A program made the translations under genes and the position numbers. A model generated the notes under the pieces. It was not told where the DNA came from. It was given only the letters and a program-made list of their open reading frames with translations, and did not search any database. Below, piece by piece: positions 24,751 to 33,387 of a DNA stretch of 64,000 nucleotides; the stretch's first letter is position 1; each line of letters opens with the position of its first letter. This stretch comes from DAOUJI01 sp965197415. Lineage in GTDB: Bacteria > Chloroflexota > Dehalococcoidia > Lucifugimonadales > JAGWBF01. The DNA lies in contig OZ240207.1 of assembly GCA_965197415.1 (NCBI GenBank), positions 2,604,001 to 2,668,000 on the forward strand, in the 5' to 3' direction.

Positions 24751-24921
24751 GAGTGGAAGCCCCCCAACACCGGTGACTACGGCGTTGGCCATAGCTGTTG
24801 CCTAACTCGCAGTACGGCTGTAAACTTCTGCCCCGTACCTCCCGAATAGTTGAAAACCTAGTCGAGGAAACGTCTGGAGACCTCTTCCACAGAAGCCGGC
24901 GTCCAATTCCCCTCGGAGCCT

Positions 24922-25296
24922 ATGGGCTTCTTCATCCGGCTTTTAGCCCTGGCCACGGACCTGCTGATTCTCTTTGCGTTCGACTCGCTGCTTGTCTATC
25001 TCTTTGGCCGTGATGTGGCCGTTGGCATTGCGTGGGTAGCCCACGCCGCCTATTTCACCCTCTTTACAGGCCTGAGAGGCCAGACCCCGGGCAAGATGGT
25101 CTTCAGGATCACGGTGGTTACTACGGACGGCGGCGACATAGGAATGGCCCGGGCGGCCATCAGGGAAGTTATTGGCAAAGTAGTCGCTTTCCCGCTGGTC
25201 CCGTTGCTGCTGGGCCACTTCTTCTGCGTATTCGACGAGAAGAAGCAGAGCTGGTTTGACAAGATGGTCGGGACCTATGTGAGAAAGCGGACCTGA
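24922..25296 (+). CDS. RDD family membrane protein
   Basis: 124 residues. 'FFIRLLALATDLLILFAFD' carries the Arg and Asp of the RDD pattern in helix 1, and 'GLRGQTPGKMVFRITVVTTD' is the conserved cytoplasmic stretch, with two more helices and 'DKMVGTYVRKRT' at the end. A short three-helix inner-membrane protein; some relatives are transport or signalling components, but no role can be given here. Confidence 0.8.
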   Translation: MGFFIRLLALATDLLILFAFDSLLVYLFGRDVAVGIAWVAHAAYFTLFTGLRGQTPGKMVFRITVVTTDGGDIGMARAAIREVIGKVVAFPLVPLLLGHFFCVFDEKKQSWFDKMVGTYVRKRT

Positions 25297-25352
25297 CGCC
25301 TCGGGCAGTGCGGGAACAACTCCCAGAAGTTTGGCTGAAGGTGTGGAGGCTG

Positions 25353-25820
25353 TTAGGCCGACGGGTCAGGCGGCTCCGGGTCGACAGGAGGCGGGGATTC
25401 AGGCCGAGGTTGGGGCTCGGGCATCCCGTACCTGGCTCTAAACCTGCTCAACGCATCTTGAAGCAGCCCACCGAACTGCTCCGGGTCACGGGGTTGGATG
25501 AAGTGGCGGCGGCCCCTGTCTGTGACAATCATCAACCTCATGCCGAAGGGCAGATTGATTGCCTCGAATCCTGCGACTTCATGAAAACCCAGGTCTCTGG
25601 TGCGTGGACGTCCGTAGACGATCTGCACCCTGTCCTCGAAGATTACATATTGGGTGGGCGTCGTAAACCATGCGAACGCCCCGAAGGCAATGCCCATAAT
25701 GATAAGGATTGGCTCGAAGCCGCTGAGCACTCCGACCACGACTACGCCAATGGACAGAATAAGGGTAAAATTGAAGGACGCTTTGTGCCGATCAGTGTGT
25801 ATGGGCGGTGACTGATACAT
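25353..25820 (-). CDS. Membrane protein with bacterial PH-like domain
   Basis: 155 residues from ATG 25820. Two hydrophobic helices (about 15-50: 'FTLILSIGVVVVGVLSG' and 'ILIIMGIAFGAFAWF'), then a beta-rich part 'YVIFEDRVQIVYGRPRTRDL' and 'RLMIVTDRGRRHFIQPRDPE' like YcxB/DUF304 PH-like domains, and a proline-rich tail. The frame runs further upstream, but that part is unlike protein and overlaps the divergent gene at 26088, so 25820 is chosen. Confidence 0.65.
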   Translation of the reverse strand: MYQSPPIHTDRHKASFNFTLILSIGVVVVGVLSGFEPILIIMGIAFGAFAWFTTPTQYVIFEDRVQIVYGRPRTRDLGFHEVAGFEAINLPFGMRLMIVTDRGRRHFIQPRDPEQFGGLLQDALSRFRARYGMPEPQPRPESPPPVDPEPPDPSA

Positions 25821-25896
25821 GGCAACATTGTAGCACGGCGGCGAGAGATTTGCAGTTGGTTTGGGCCTGCCCTTCTCTTCTTTCGCACTGGGGCCT

Positions 25897-25962
25897 GGGC
25901 GTCCGCCGGTCGCCCCTTCAGCAGGCTCAGCAAGATGCTTCGACGAGTTCACCACAAGCCGG
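25897..25962. repeat. Composite of R1 variant and R2-like repeat
   Basis: 25897-25920 is an R1 variant (one arm changed to GGGCGTCCG). It runs directly into 25915-25962, which reads like the other strand of family R2 (AGGCTCAGC ... TTCGACGAGTTCACCAC). Intergenic between divergent genes. Confidence 0.55.
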
Positions 25963-26023
25963 GGAGCCACAATCATGAAATCCCATAGTCCCACGAATCG
26001 CAGTCCAACGGTGGCTCCCAGGT

Positions 26024-26053
26024 TTGGCGGCGCTGTCCATGTAGCGGTATAAT
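26024..26053 (+). promoter_or_regulatory. Possible promoter of the DUF2007-like gene
   Basis: TTGGCG (26024-26029), 18-base spacer, perfect TATAAT (26048-26053), 35 bases before the ATG. The -35 box is weak. Confidence 0.4.
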
Positions 26054-26087
26054 CCTGCGGCCCCAACCATATCAACGCCCCAAACCG

Positions 26088-26444
26088 ATGAACGGACCGA
26101 GACGCCAAAAGCAAACCAGGCTCACGGTGTTCGACAACGAACCCGAGGCCCAACTGGCCGCCACCCGCCTGCGGGAAGAGGACATCGCCTGTGCCGTGCG
26201 GTCGTTGGGCGCAGGGCCGGGGCTGGGGGTCGGCATCTTCAACGTGCCCCACGCTCTCTACGTCTATGAGGAGGACGTGGTGCGCGCCTGCGACGTGTTG
26301 GACCTGCCTCCCGCTGAGGTCCTCGAACGTGAGCAGAGCGCCAGCAGGCCGATTTCGACGACACTAGTCATACTCTTGATTATCACCGCCGGGGCGTTGC
26401 TGTTCGGACTAGTCGAGCTTCTGGTCAGCCGCATCCTGAATTAA
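26088..26444 (+). CDS. DUF2007-like putative signal-transducing protein with membrane anchor
   Basis: 118 residues. A ferredoxin-like half 'LTVFDNEPEAQLAATRLREE' ... 'VYEEDVVRACDVLDLPP' matches the DUF2007 pattern, followed by a C-terminal helix 'TTLVILLIITAGALLFGLVE'. Role unknown; the family is described only as putatively signal transducing. Convergent with the following small gene, two bases apart. Confidence 0.65.
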   Translation: MNGPRRQKQTRLTVFDNEPEAQLAATRLREEDIACAVRSLGAGPGLGVGIFNVPHALYVYEEDVVRACDVLDLPPAEVLEREQSASRPISTTLVILLIITAGALLFGLVELLVSRILN

Positions 26445-26446
26445 GA

Positions 26447-26716
26447 TTAGTCCGCCGGACGCACCTCGATCTCTACGTCCAGCCCCGGGTGTCCGCCGAA
26501 TATCAACCACGGGCTGAAAGATTCCACGAAAGCCTTTGCGTCGTCCATGCTGGCGAAGCCCTTCTGAGCGCGGCCCGGGTCATAGGTGTTGGTCTTGGCC
26601 AGCGCATCGAAACCCCGCGGGGTTTCCCGCACTGCGCCCACCTCCATCTCGCTCCCGTCCTCCGCAGCCAGGACCAGCTGTTGACCTTTCCTACGTTCCT
26701 TCCAGTACAGTTGCAT
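26447..26716 (-). CDS. Hypothetical 89-residue protein
   Basis: Begins 'MQLYWKERRKGQQLVLAAED' and ends 'GLDVEIEVRPAD'. The alternating charged and hydrophobic pattern and its position between two real genes support it as coding. No signal peptide, membrane helix or known family is recognised. It precedes the GDPD gene's 3' end by 52 bases on the same strand, so it is downstream in the same transcription direction. Confidence 0.5.
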   Translation of the reverse strand: MQLYWKERRKGQQLVLAAEDGSEMEVGAVRETPRGFDALAKTNTYDPGRAQKGFASMDDAKAFVESFSPWLIFGGHPGLDVEIEVRPAD

Positions 26717-26768
26717 CTGTCCGGCCTCCTATATGTTGGCGTCTTGTCGTCTCATGGGCGGGCTGCTA

Positions 26769-27593
26769 TTATAGGCGGCTCATCCGCTCCATATACAGGT
26801 CGGGATAGTCGGTCACCACGGCGTCGACGCCCCACTGCGTCGGCACTTCTATGTTCTCCTCAGTCTCCAGGTCCCAAACGGCTACTGCCCGGCCGTCTGC
26901 CTGGTGGCTCCGCACAGTTGGCTCGTCGATGGAACCCTGGGCGGGTGCGTACCAGTGGGGGTCAGTGAGGGGACTCATCCATCTGCGGCGCAAGGGGAGG
27001 GGTTGCCTGGCCGAGTAGATGCAGCCCCGCACTATACACGAGTCCATCATTCTCAAGCAGAGCAGTACTGCGGGATTGAAACTTGCTACCATTGTGGTCT
27101 CCAAGCGCCGGTGACTCCTGACCAGTTCCACGACCCGCCTTGTCAGCGGTCGTACGGAAGGCCCCCAGGCCTTTATCTCCACATATATCAGAAAGTCGTC
27201 CGGCAGTTCTCTGAACACCTCGTCCAGAGAAGGCGGCCTTTCTCCGGCGCATTCAGAGCTGAACCAGGCGCCAGCATCCAGTTCTCGCAGTTGGTCCATA
27301 GTGTGGGCGCCCACAAACCTGGAGCCGTCGGTGGTTCGCTCCAAGCGGCGATCGTGGATTACGACGGCCTCTTTGTCGCGGGTCAGGCGCACGTCCAACT
27401 CAACCCCGTCGCATCCTGTTTCCAGGGCGTGTCTGAACGCAGCCAAGGTGTTTTCCGGAGCGGCGCCCGCCCCTCCTCGGTGGGCTATAACCAGGGGGCA
27501 TTCCAGGGCGCCAGGTGCGATTCTCCATCCGCTTGCAGGCATCGGGTTCAAGTATCCCATGCGTGTGTGGAGACGGCAATGCCGCCCAACCAT
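26769..27593 (-). CDS. Glycerophosphodiester phosphodiesterase
   Basis: 274 residues. 'VIAHRGGAGAAPENTLAAF' contains the catalytic His and Glu region, 'GCDGVELDVRLTRDKEAVV' the metal-binding E-x-D, and 'IHDRRLERTTDG' the second catalytic His. 'VDAVVTDYPDLY' closes the TIM barrel. Hydrolyses glycerophosphodiesters to glycerol-3-phosphate and an alcohol. There is no signal peptide, so it is probably cytoplasmic. The start is uncertain: ATGs at residues 12 and 18 are equally plausible. Confidence 0.88.
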   Translation of the reverse strand: MVGRHCRLHTRMGYLNPMPASGWRIAPGALECPLVIAHRGGAGAAPENTLAAFRHALETGCDGVELDVRLTRDKEAVVIHDRRLERTTDGSRFVGAHTMDQLRELDAGAWFSSECAGERPPSLDEVFRELPDDFLIYVEIKAWGPSVRPLTRRVVELVRSHRRLETTMVASFNPAVLLCLRMMDSCIVRGCIYSARQPLPLRRRWMSPLTDPHWYAPAQGSIDEPTVRSHQADGRAVAVWDLETEENIEVPTQWGVDAVVTDYPDLYMERMSRL

Positions 27594-27636
27594 TTAAGTT
27601 TGCCCCCGGATAGGCTAACATTAGCCCCGAAGACTT

Positions 27637-28752
27637 ATGGCAGCCAACGACACAGTTATCGTAGGCGGAGGAATAGCCGGAGTCTCCGCCGCTTACTACC
27701 TGGCCCGCAAGGGAGTTAAGGTCACCGTAATCGAAGCCGATGCGGTGGCCGCTTGCGCGTCCGGTTACGCTGCTGGAATCCTCAATCCCCTTAACGGCCA
27801 CGGCATCCCAACTTCCTTGGAACCCCTGGCCGTGGAGGGACTACGCCGAACCGTGGCTCTGGCGAAAGAGCTTGAGGCGGAGACCGGCGTAGAGAACCAT
27901 TTGAGTCCCACGACCTGCATGTGGGTTGCGATGCACGAGACGGAGGCCTCGGAATTCGAGTGGTTGTATGAACTGGCGGGACGTCTCGACGGTTTCGATC
28001 CCGTCTGGCTGGACGCGTCCGAAGTCCGTTCGTTGGAGCCTGAGCTGTCTCAGAACATCGTCAAAGCTCTCCACGTGGACGGCGGTTGGCTGGTCGACTC
28101 TTACCAATACACCCTGGGCATAGCCGCAACCGCCGAGAAGCTGGGAGTGGAAATTCGGCAGGGCCGCGTCACTGGAATCCAAGCGGCCAACGGGCTAATC
28201 CAATCAGTCCTGCTTGAAGAGGACCGGTTGGAGTGCGGCTCTGTCATCTTTGCAATGGGGCCGTGGATGAACGCAGCCGCCGAGTGGTTGGGAGTAGAAA
28301 TACCGGTGACCCCGGTGAAGGGCCAGATACTCAGGCTGGAGGCCGAGAAAAGCCCCGTCCGCACGGTATACGGCTCAGGAGGCGACTACATATCCGCCAA
28401 GTGGGACGGGCTGGTGTGGATTGGCACCACGGAGGAGGAAGTGGGCTTCTTCGACGAACCTACACCTGAGGCCCGCGAGGGAATCTTCGAGGGAGCCTTG
28501 AAGATGATGCCCAGCTTGGCTTCCGCGACGGTGCGTCTTCAGACTGCCTGCTTCAGACCTGTATCTGGGGATGGCCTTCCCATCATAGGACGGGCCCCGG
28601 GTTGGGAGAACGTGATCTTGGCCACCGGCGCCGGGCGCAAGGGGATACTGTTGGGGGCCTCTATGGGCGCCGCGGCCGCCGATCTGCTCTTTGACGGAGC
28701 TACGTCGCTCCCCGTCGCTCCGTTCGACCCTGCCCGATTTACCGGACGCTGA
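27637..28752 (+). CDS. FAD-dependent oxidoreductase of the DAO family (glycine/D-amino-acid oxidase-like)
   Basis: 371 residues. FAD-binding 'TVIVGGGIAGVSAAYYLARK' at the N-terminus, 'YAAGILNPLNGHG', a substrate-domain middle, and 'RPVSGDGLPIIGRAPGWENV' followed by 'LATGAGRKGILLGASMG', the C-terminal FAD contact typical of ThiO, SoxB and DadA relatives. Would oxidise an amine or amino acid. There are no thi genes nearby, so a thiamine role cannot be claimed. Confidence 0.87.
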   Translation: MAANDTVIVGGGIAGVSAAYYLARKGVKVTVIEADAVAACASGYAAGILNPLNGHGIPTSLEPLAVEGLRRTVALAKELEAETGVENHLSPTTCMWVAMHETEASEFEWLYELAGRLDGFDPVWLDASEVRSLEPELSQNIVKALHVDGGWLVDSYQYTLGIAATAEKLGVEIRQGRVTGIQAANGLIQSVLLEEDRLECGSVIFAMGPWMNAAAEWLGVEIPVTPVKGQILRLEAEKSPVRTVYGSGGDYISAKWDGLVWIGTTEEEVGFFDEPTPEAREGIFEGALKMMPSLASATVRLQTACFRPVSGDGLPIIGRAPGWENVILATGAGRKGILLGASMGAAAADLLFDGATSLPVAPFDPARFTGR

Positions 28753-28816
28753 CGCGCTCTGACAGGTGGTGCAGGCGCTTGGCCGGACTATCAAACGACT
28801 GTTCGTGGATGGGGCT

Positions 28817-28863
28817 GGGCGACCGCCGGTCGCCCCTACAAGAGCCGGTCGCCCCTACAAGAG
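28817..28863. repeat. R1 repeat, one and a half copies in tandem
   Basis: A full R1 unit at 28817-28840 is followed by AGAG and a second partial unit CCGGTCGCCCCTACAA. It lies between convergent DAO oxidoreductase and TIM-barrel genes. Confidence 0.7.
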
Positions 28864-28880
28864 AATGAGGCCCGGTATCG

Positions 28881-29708
28881 TCATGTCCCGGTTGCGGCGC
28901 TGAGGTACTCCACGCTGTCGCGGAAGTTGTCGAAGACCTCTTCCTGAGGCGGTATCTCCAGGACAGCCAGCCCTTTGTATCTCTTCGCCTCCAACGTCTT
29001 AAGAAGCCTGGAGTAGTCCAGGTCCCCTTCGCCCACCGCCGAGTAGGCTTCGCCGCTGCGGGTCTGCTTAAAGTGCATCATGAAGATATAGTCGTCGGGC
29101 GCCGCGTCCAGTTCCGCTACCGGGTCACTGGCGGGGTCGGTCCTGAGGCTGTTGATTGGGTCGAGGCACAGGCCGAAATAGGCCGCTTCTTCCGGGCTAA
29201 GGGATTTTCGGACCTCCTGGACCAGTAAGACCATCGAGCGGATGGGCTGGGGGCCGTTTTCCAGGAACAGCTGAACACCCTGGCTCGCGGCTTCGCGGAC
29301 CAGCGCGGCGACTCCAAGGGCTGTCTCGGGTATGTCCTCCGGCCGCTCCCAGAATCCCTCGGAGCGGGTTGTATCCACCAGGCGCAGACGGGGTGTAACG
29401 GGGTTGACCCGCTTGGCCGTCTCCAGGCAGGCTTGGAATACCGTCTCTTTAGGGTCCTGTTCCCGGCTTAGGCAGGGATAACCCGCGGCCAGGTTGAAGG
29501 ACATCGTAGGGAAAGTGCGCGACAGCCGCTCCAGCCCGGCTACGTCAGGGCGCCAGTCGTCTCCGCTGCCCTGCTCATACTGGCCTAGAAACGTTTGCCG
29601 AAGCTCAATGTGGGACGCCCCGCGGTTCCGTACCCGCTCGACCATCCGGGCCATGTCGGTGTGGGGAATGTGCTCTTTCCATGAGTTGGTGATGGCTCCT
29701 ATGATCAC
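28881..29708 (-). CDS. Sugar phosphate isomerase/epimerase (xylose isomerase-like TIM barrel)
   Basis: 275 residues. Metal-ligand candidates are the Glu in 'LFLENGPQP', Asp in 'CLDPINSL', His in 'MMHFKQTRSGE' and Glu in 'LAVLEIPPQEE', spaced as in the AP-endonuclease-2 fold. Likely isomerises or epimerises a sugar or related compound; the substrate is unknown. No partner genes next to it. Confidence 0.8.
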   Translation of the reverse strand: MIIGAITNSWKEHIPHTDMARMVERVRNRGASHIELRQTFLGQYEQGSGDDWRPDVAGLERLSRTFPTMSFNLAAGYPCLSREQDPKETVFQACLETAKRVNPVTPRLRLVDTTRSEGFWERPEDIPETALGVAALVREAASQGVQLFLENGPQPIRSMVLLVQEVRKSLSPEEAAYFGLCLDPINSLRTDPASDPVAELDAAPDDYIFMMHFKQTRSGEAYSAVGEGDLDYSRLLKTLEAKRYKGLAVLEIPPQEEVFDNFRDSVEYLSAATGT

Positions 29709-29884
29709 CGTGGACCCCCTTCAGGAATTTCTTGCTCTAGTTTCCATCATAAGCCTTTTTGTGTCCGCCGTCAGCCCGTCCCCACCCCCGGTTCTCAACA
29801 CCCGGCCAGCCATGACCGCGTCGAACGGAGCCCTGTCGTCTGATAGTAACTATTTGAGCACGTAATTTTTTGGAACCTCTGAAC

Positions 29885-30032
29885 GTAACTGTTCAGACTC
29901 GGTGGTCTCCGGTAGAAGTTGGAAGGGAACCCCCATCTCAATCTTCTCCCGCCGGCGAGAGAAGAAGAGGCAAGAGACTCCTCTACGCTCCAGGCCAATT
30001 GCCCGCATGTCTCGCAAAGTCTGAACAGTTAC
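29885..30032. repeat. 15-base perfect inverted repeat flanking 118 bases
   Basis: GTAACTGTTCAGACT at 29885-29899 and its exact reverse complement at 30018-30032. The inside contains a smaller TTCTC/GAGAA hairpin. No frame of note lies inside. It could be a small non-autonomous element, an operator pair or a structured RNA. It lies upstream of the DEAD helicase promoter. The rest of the 29709-30206 gap shows nothing supportable. Confidence 0.6.
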
Positions 30033-30067
30033 CGCTGTCTGCACCCGTATACGCCTTGGGGCAAGTC

Positions 30068-30076
30068 TGTTACAAT
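30068..30076 (+). promoter_or_regulatory. Extended -10 promoter of the DEAD helicase gene
   Basis: TGT directly before TACAAT. It predicts an untranslated leader of about 120 bases before the ATG at 30207, in keeping with leader-regulated cold-shock helicases, which is an inference. Confidence 0.45.
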
Positions 30077-30206
30077 AGCGGTTGCGCGCCCATTGACGCG
30101 CCAAGGTTTCGCACAGCAACGGACCATCAGACCCCGGCACTCTCGGCTGTTCGCCCCGCGCTGAATCATCTGTGTCACCTCTGTATGCCAAGGAGTCTGT
30201 TTCCGC

Positions 30207-31589
30207 ATGCCTGTCGAATCTCTGCCCAGTCGCCAAATTCGGTCTACTCGCACCCAGCGCCGCCAAGCCATTTGCGCTGATTGCGGCGCGTCTACGACCG
30301 TCCCCTTCCGGCCAAGCCCGGACAGACCTACGTACTGCCGCCCATGCTTCAATGCCCGTCGTAATGGCCCTTCCTCCCCTGTCAAAACACCCCAGAGCGA
30401 GTCCTTTACTGAAAACGGACCACTGGTAGATGACGCCTCCGCCTCGGTGTTTTCTGAAATGCCTTTGAAGGCCGCCACTAGGGCGGCGATTTCCCGGATG
30501 AACATATCGAAAGCCACACCGATTCAAGAGCAGGCCATCCCTAATCTCCTGGCGGGACGGGACCTGATAGCACAGGCGCCCACAGGATCCGGAAAGACGC
30601 TGGCGTTTGCAGCGCCTCTGATCGAACAGTGCGACTCGGCGCTTCGTCAAATCCAGGCGCTTGTGTTGACGCCCACCCGCGAGCTGGCCATTCAGGTGGC
30701 CGGGGTCATAGAGGCCCTGGCTTCATCCCAGCGGTTGCGTGTGACGTTACTCTACGGCGGCAGGTCGTTGAAGCCGGAGTATACCGCGTTGAAGACCGGG
30801 GCCCAAATCATCGTTGGTACACCTGGCCGCACCTTGGACCATCTACGACAGGGCACTCTAGACCTGCGATCAGTGCGGTTCCTAGTGCTGGATGAAGCAG
30901 ACGAAATGTTGGACCAGGGTTTTGCCCACGACGTGGACGCTATCCTTAGTCGAACGCCCCCCGGACGGCAAACGGCGCTCTTCTCCGCAACCATGCCTGA
31001 CTGGGTGGAGAAGACCGCAACAAAGCACCTACGCTACCCTGTAACTGTGGCATTGAACCCGAACCTGCGGGAGTCGCACGCTGTGGAACACGTGGTCTAC
31101 ACCATCGAGAAGAGCGACAAGATGGAAGCTCTTCAAACGCTGTTGGACCAGCGGGATGGCGTTCCGGTCCTCGTTTTTGGTAAGACCAAGCACGGCGTCA
31201 AGAAACTGGCAAGACAACTCGATTCGTTGGGATATCCGGTTGGGGGGCTCCAAGGCAACCTCAGTCAAAACGCACGTGAACGTGTGTTGATGGACTTCCG
31301 TTCCGGCGTCGCGTCGATATTGATAGCAACGAATGTGGCCGCCAGAGGCTTGGATATTGAGGGTATTGGTCAGGTAATTAACTTTGACCTGCCCGACTCA
31401 GAGCTGCTGTTCACGCACCGTGTCGGACGGACTGGCCGCATGGGCCGCTCCGGTGAGGCGGTAACGTTCATCACGCTGGAGGAAGAGGGGAAATGGCGTG
31501 AGATCGAGCGAGGCTTAGGCCGCAGGTTCACTCGCAAGCCATGGACCGCCGCTAGTAAGGCAATGCAGCCGCGCGCGAGAGTTTCGTAG
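30207..31589 (+). CDS. DEAD-box RNA helicase with N-terminal zinc ribbon
   Basis: 460 residues. An N-terminal C23-x2-C26 ... C44-x2-C47 zinc-ribbon ('ICADCGAST', 'TYCRPCFNARR') precedes the helicase core: Q motif 'ATPIQEQAIP', 'APTGSGKT', 'PTRELAIQ', 'VGTPGR', 'VLDEADEML', 'SAT', 'HRVGRTGRMGRSG'. Unwinds RNA, probably in ribosome assembly or cold adaptation. The short basic tail after the core is typical. AAGGAG lies 11 bases before the ATG. The zinc ribbon is the unusual part compared with proteobacterial homologues. Confidence 0.92.
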   Translation: MPVESLPSRQIRSTRTQRRQAICADCGASTTVPFRPSPDRPTYCRPCFNARRNGPSSPVKTPQSESFTENGPLVDDASASVFSEMPLKAATRAAISRMNISKATPIQEQAIPNLLAGRDLIAQAPTGSGKTLAFAAPLIEQCDSALRQIQALVLTPTRELAIQVAGVIEALASSQRLRVTLLYGGRSLKPEYTALKTGAQIIVGTPGRTLDHLRQGTLDLRSVRFLVLDEADEMLDQGFAHDVDAILSRTPPGRQTALFSATMPDWVEKTATKHLRYPVTVALNPNLRESHAVEHVVYTIEKSDKMEALQTLLDQRDGVPVLVFGKTKHGVKKLARQLDSLGYPVGGLQGNLSQNARERVLMDFRSGVASILIATNVAARGLDIEGIGQVINFDLPDSELLFTHRVGRTGRMGRSGEAVTFITLEEEGKWREIERGLGRRFTRKPWTAASKAMQPRARVS

Positions 31590-32208
31590 CAGGCCTCTCT
31601 CCGGCAGGCCTTTGATGCCGGGTCATAGGCCGGTGGGTGTCAGGAACATCCGGTCCGGGCAACTCGGAAGGACTTTGACCGGTCAGCCCGCCTAGTCCTG
31701 CCCCTTCTCAGAGCACCGGTGAAATCTTAGGCAAGCACGTAACTGCGGCCATCTTTTGTGTTGCACTCCTTGTGGTGGCCGCGCCGCCACAAATGAGGCT
31801 GGTTGACCGGGAGTAGAGGGTACGTCGTATTCCCTGAAGAGGATCCCACACGGCCTAGCAATGTGGGCGGTTATGGCGAGGGTTGGATTGCTGCAAAAGA
31901 AGGCGGTCGTCCGGGCGAACCGCACCTAGAGCGAGTGCAACGCGGCGAGCCTTGAAATAGCCACCGGCCACAGTCGCCACGACAAGGCTGACGAGACGCG
32001 AGAGATGCTATACGTCTGGGCTGGGTTCACGGGTACATAGCCCGGTAAGGTCAGGTCCCGGAATCGGACGACATATCCCTCGTTGGCGTCCCCTCTCGGT
32101 AGGCCCTCGACACAGGGCTGGAGCTAGAGGAGGAGCCCCTCTGCCAGGCCCTAGAACAAAGCCTCAGGGGAGGACCTAGCTACATCTGTGATGGTCTCCC
32201 CTGTCTGT
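31590..32208. other. Long gap with possible gene remnants
   Basis: No intact gene. On the plus strand around 31805-31950 a frame without proper context reads 'YVVFPEEDPTRPSNVGGYGE', and around 32100-32220 another reads 'LELEEEPLCQALEQSLRGG'. Both are protein-like but short and lack supporting signals, so they may be remnants. No repeat or RNA is recognised. Confidence 0.3.
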
Positions 32209-33387
32209 TTATGTGTCCAGGCTTTTTTTGTTGCTCGAAGCACCATGGACAGCATTTCTTTTATCTGTCTCCCTTAGGGCTTGCTCCAAGTCTGATATGA
32301 GATCAGCCGCGTTCTCCAGTCCCACCGAAACACGCAGCAAGTCGTCGGGAGTACGGCTTTCTGGTCCTTCGATGGAAGCCCTGTGCTCGATGAGACTTTC
32401 GTAGCTGCCCAAGCTCGTGGCCCTGGTAAAGAGCGAAGTCCTGGCTGCCACCCCGAACGCTTCTTCGCTTCCTCCTCGTACGCGAAAGGAGAGCATGCCG
32501 CCGAACAAGGCCATCTGTCGGCGGGCGATACCGTGTCCAGGGTGACCTTCAAGCCCTGGGTAGAACACTTCAGAGACACTGGGATGCTCGTCAAGGAATT
32601 CGGCTACCTTGGCGGCGTTCTCCGAATGGGCCCGCATCCTGAGGGGCAGGGTTCGTATGCCTCGGAGCACCAACCAGCAGTCGAAGGGAGACGGGACTGC
32701 TCCACCGTCTTGCTGTATCCCACGGATTTCTCTGAATAGGTCGTCATCACGGGCGGAGACGACCATCCCTCCGGTCACGTCTCCGTGGCCACCCAGGTAC
32801 TTGGTAGTGGAATGGACGACCAGGTCGGCGCCAAAATCGAAGCACCGCTGGAGCACGGGGCTGGCCCAAGTGTTATCGCAAACGCACTTGACTCCGCGTT
32901 GGTGGGCCGCGTCCGCCACCATTGCGATATCGGTGATCTTCAGCATGGGATTGGACGGGGTTTCAACAAGTACGAGTTTGGTGGAGGGCTTCATCGCCGA
33001 CTGGACTTCATCGATGTCCGTCATGTCAACAAAAGACGTGCTCAGATTCCACCGGGCCAACCTCTCACGCAACAGACGTGCCGTGCCATGATAGACGTCC
33101 TGCGGCGCGATGACATGGTCGCCAGCAGACAAGGCCTGGAACACGCTCATGATTGCTGCCATACCTGAAGAAAACGCGGCTGCGGCGGCCCCTCCCTCAA
33201 GGCTTCGGACACACTCCTCGAGGAGGCTACGAGTAGGGTTATCTGATCGCCCATAGACGAACCCTTGGGGGTAGGTGCCATCAGAAGCGCGCTTAAAGGT
33301 AGTGGACATCTGGATCGGCGGAGTGATCGCACCAGTAGCTGGATCGAAGGAGTGCCCGCTGTGAACTGCGATGGTCTCTATGTTCAT
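32209..33387 (-). CDS. PLP-dependent cystathionine gamma-synthase/lyase family enzyme
   Basis: 392 residues from ATG 33387, which has GGAGG six bases upstream; an earlier in-frame ATG at 33420 has none. 'GFVYGRSDNPTRSLLEECV', 'AAFSSGMAAIMSVF', 'PSNPMLKITDIA', and the PLP lysine in 'HSTTKYLGGHGDV' identify the Cys/Met-metabolism PLP family. 'SLGSYESLIEHRAS' is the conserved C-terminal block. It could be gamma-synthase, gamma-lyase or beta-lyase; these cannot be told apart by eye. Confidence 0.9.
   Translation of the reverse strand: MNIETIAVHSGHSFDPATGAITPPIQMSTTFKRASDGTYPQGFVYGRSDNPTRSLLEECVRSLEGGAAAAAFSSGMAAIMSVFQALSAGDHVIAPQDVYHGTARLLRERLARWNLSTSFVDMTDIDEVQSAMKPSTKLVLVETPSNPMLKITDIAMVADAAHQRGVKCVCDNTWASPVLQRCFDFGADLVVHSTTKYLGGHGDVTGGMVVSARDDDLFREIRGIQQDGGAVPSPFDCWLVLRGIRTLPLRMRAHSENAAKVAEFLDEHPSVSEVFYPGLEGHPGHGIARRQMALFGGMLSFRVRGGSEEAFGVAARTSLFTRATSLGSYESLIEHRASIEGPESRTPDDLLRVSVGLENAADLISDLEQALRETDKRNAVHGASSNKKSLDT

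Noticed and set aside
24595..24792. Minus-strand 65-codon frame
   Set aside because: It includes translated R2-type repeat, so the coding look is produced by the repeat.
25821..26252. Long minus-strand extension upstream of the PH-like protein
   Set aside because: The upstream part is unlike protein and lies antisense to the DUF2007-like gene and repeats. The conserved part starts at ATG 25820.
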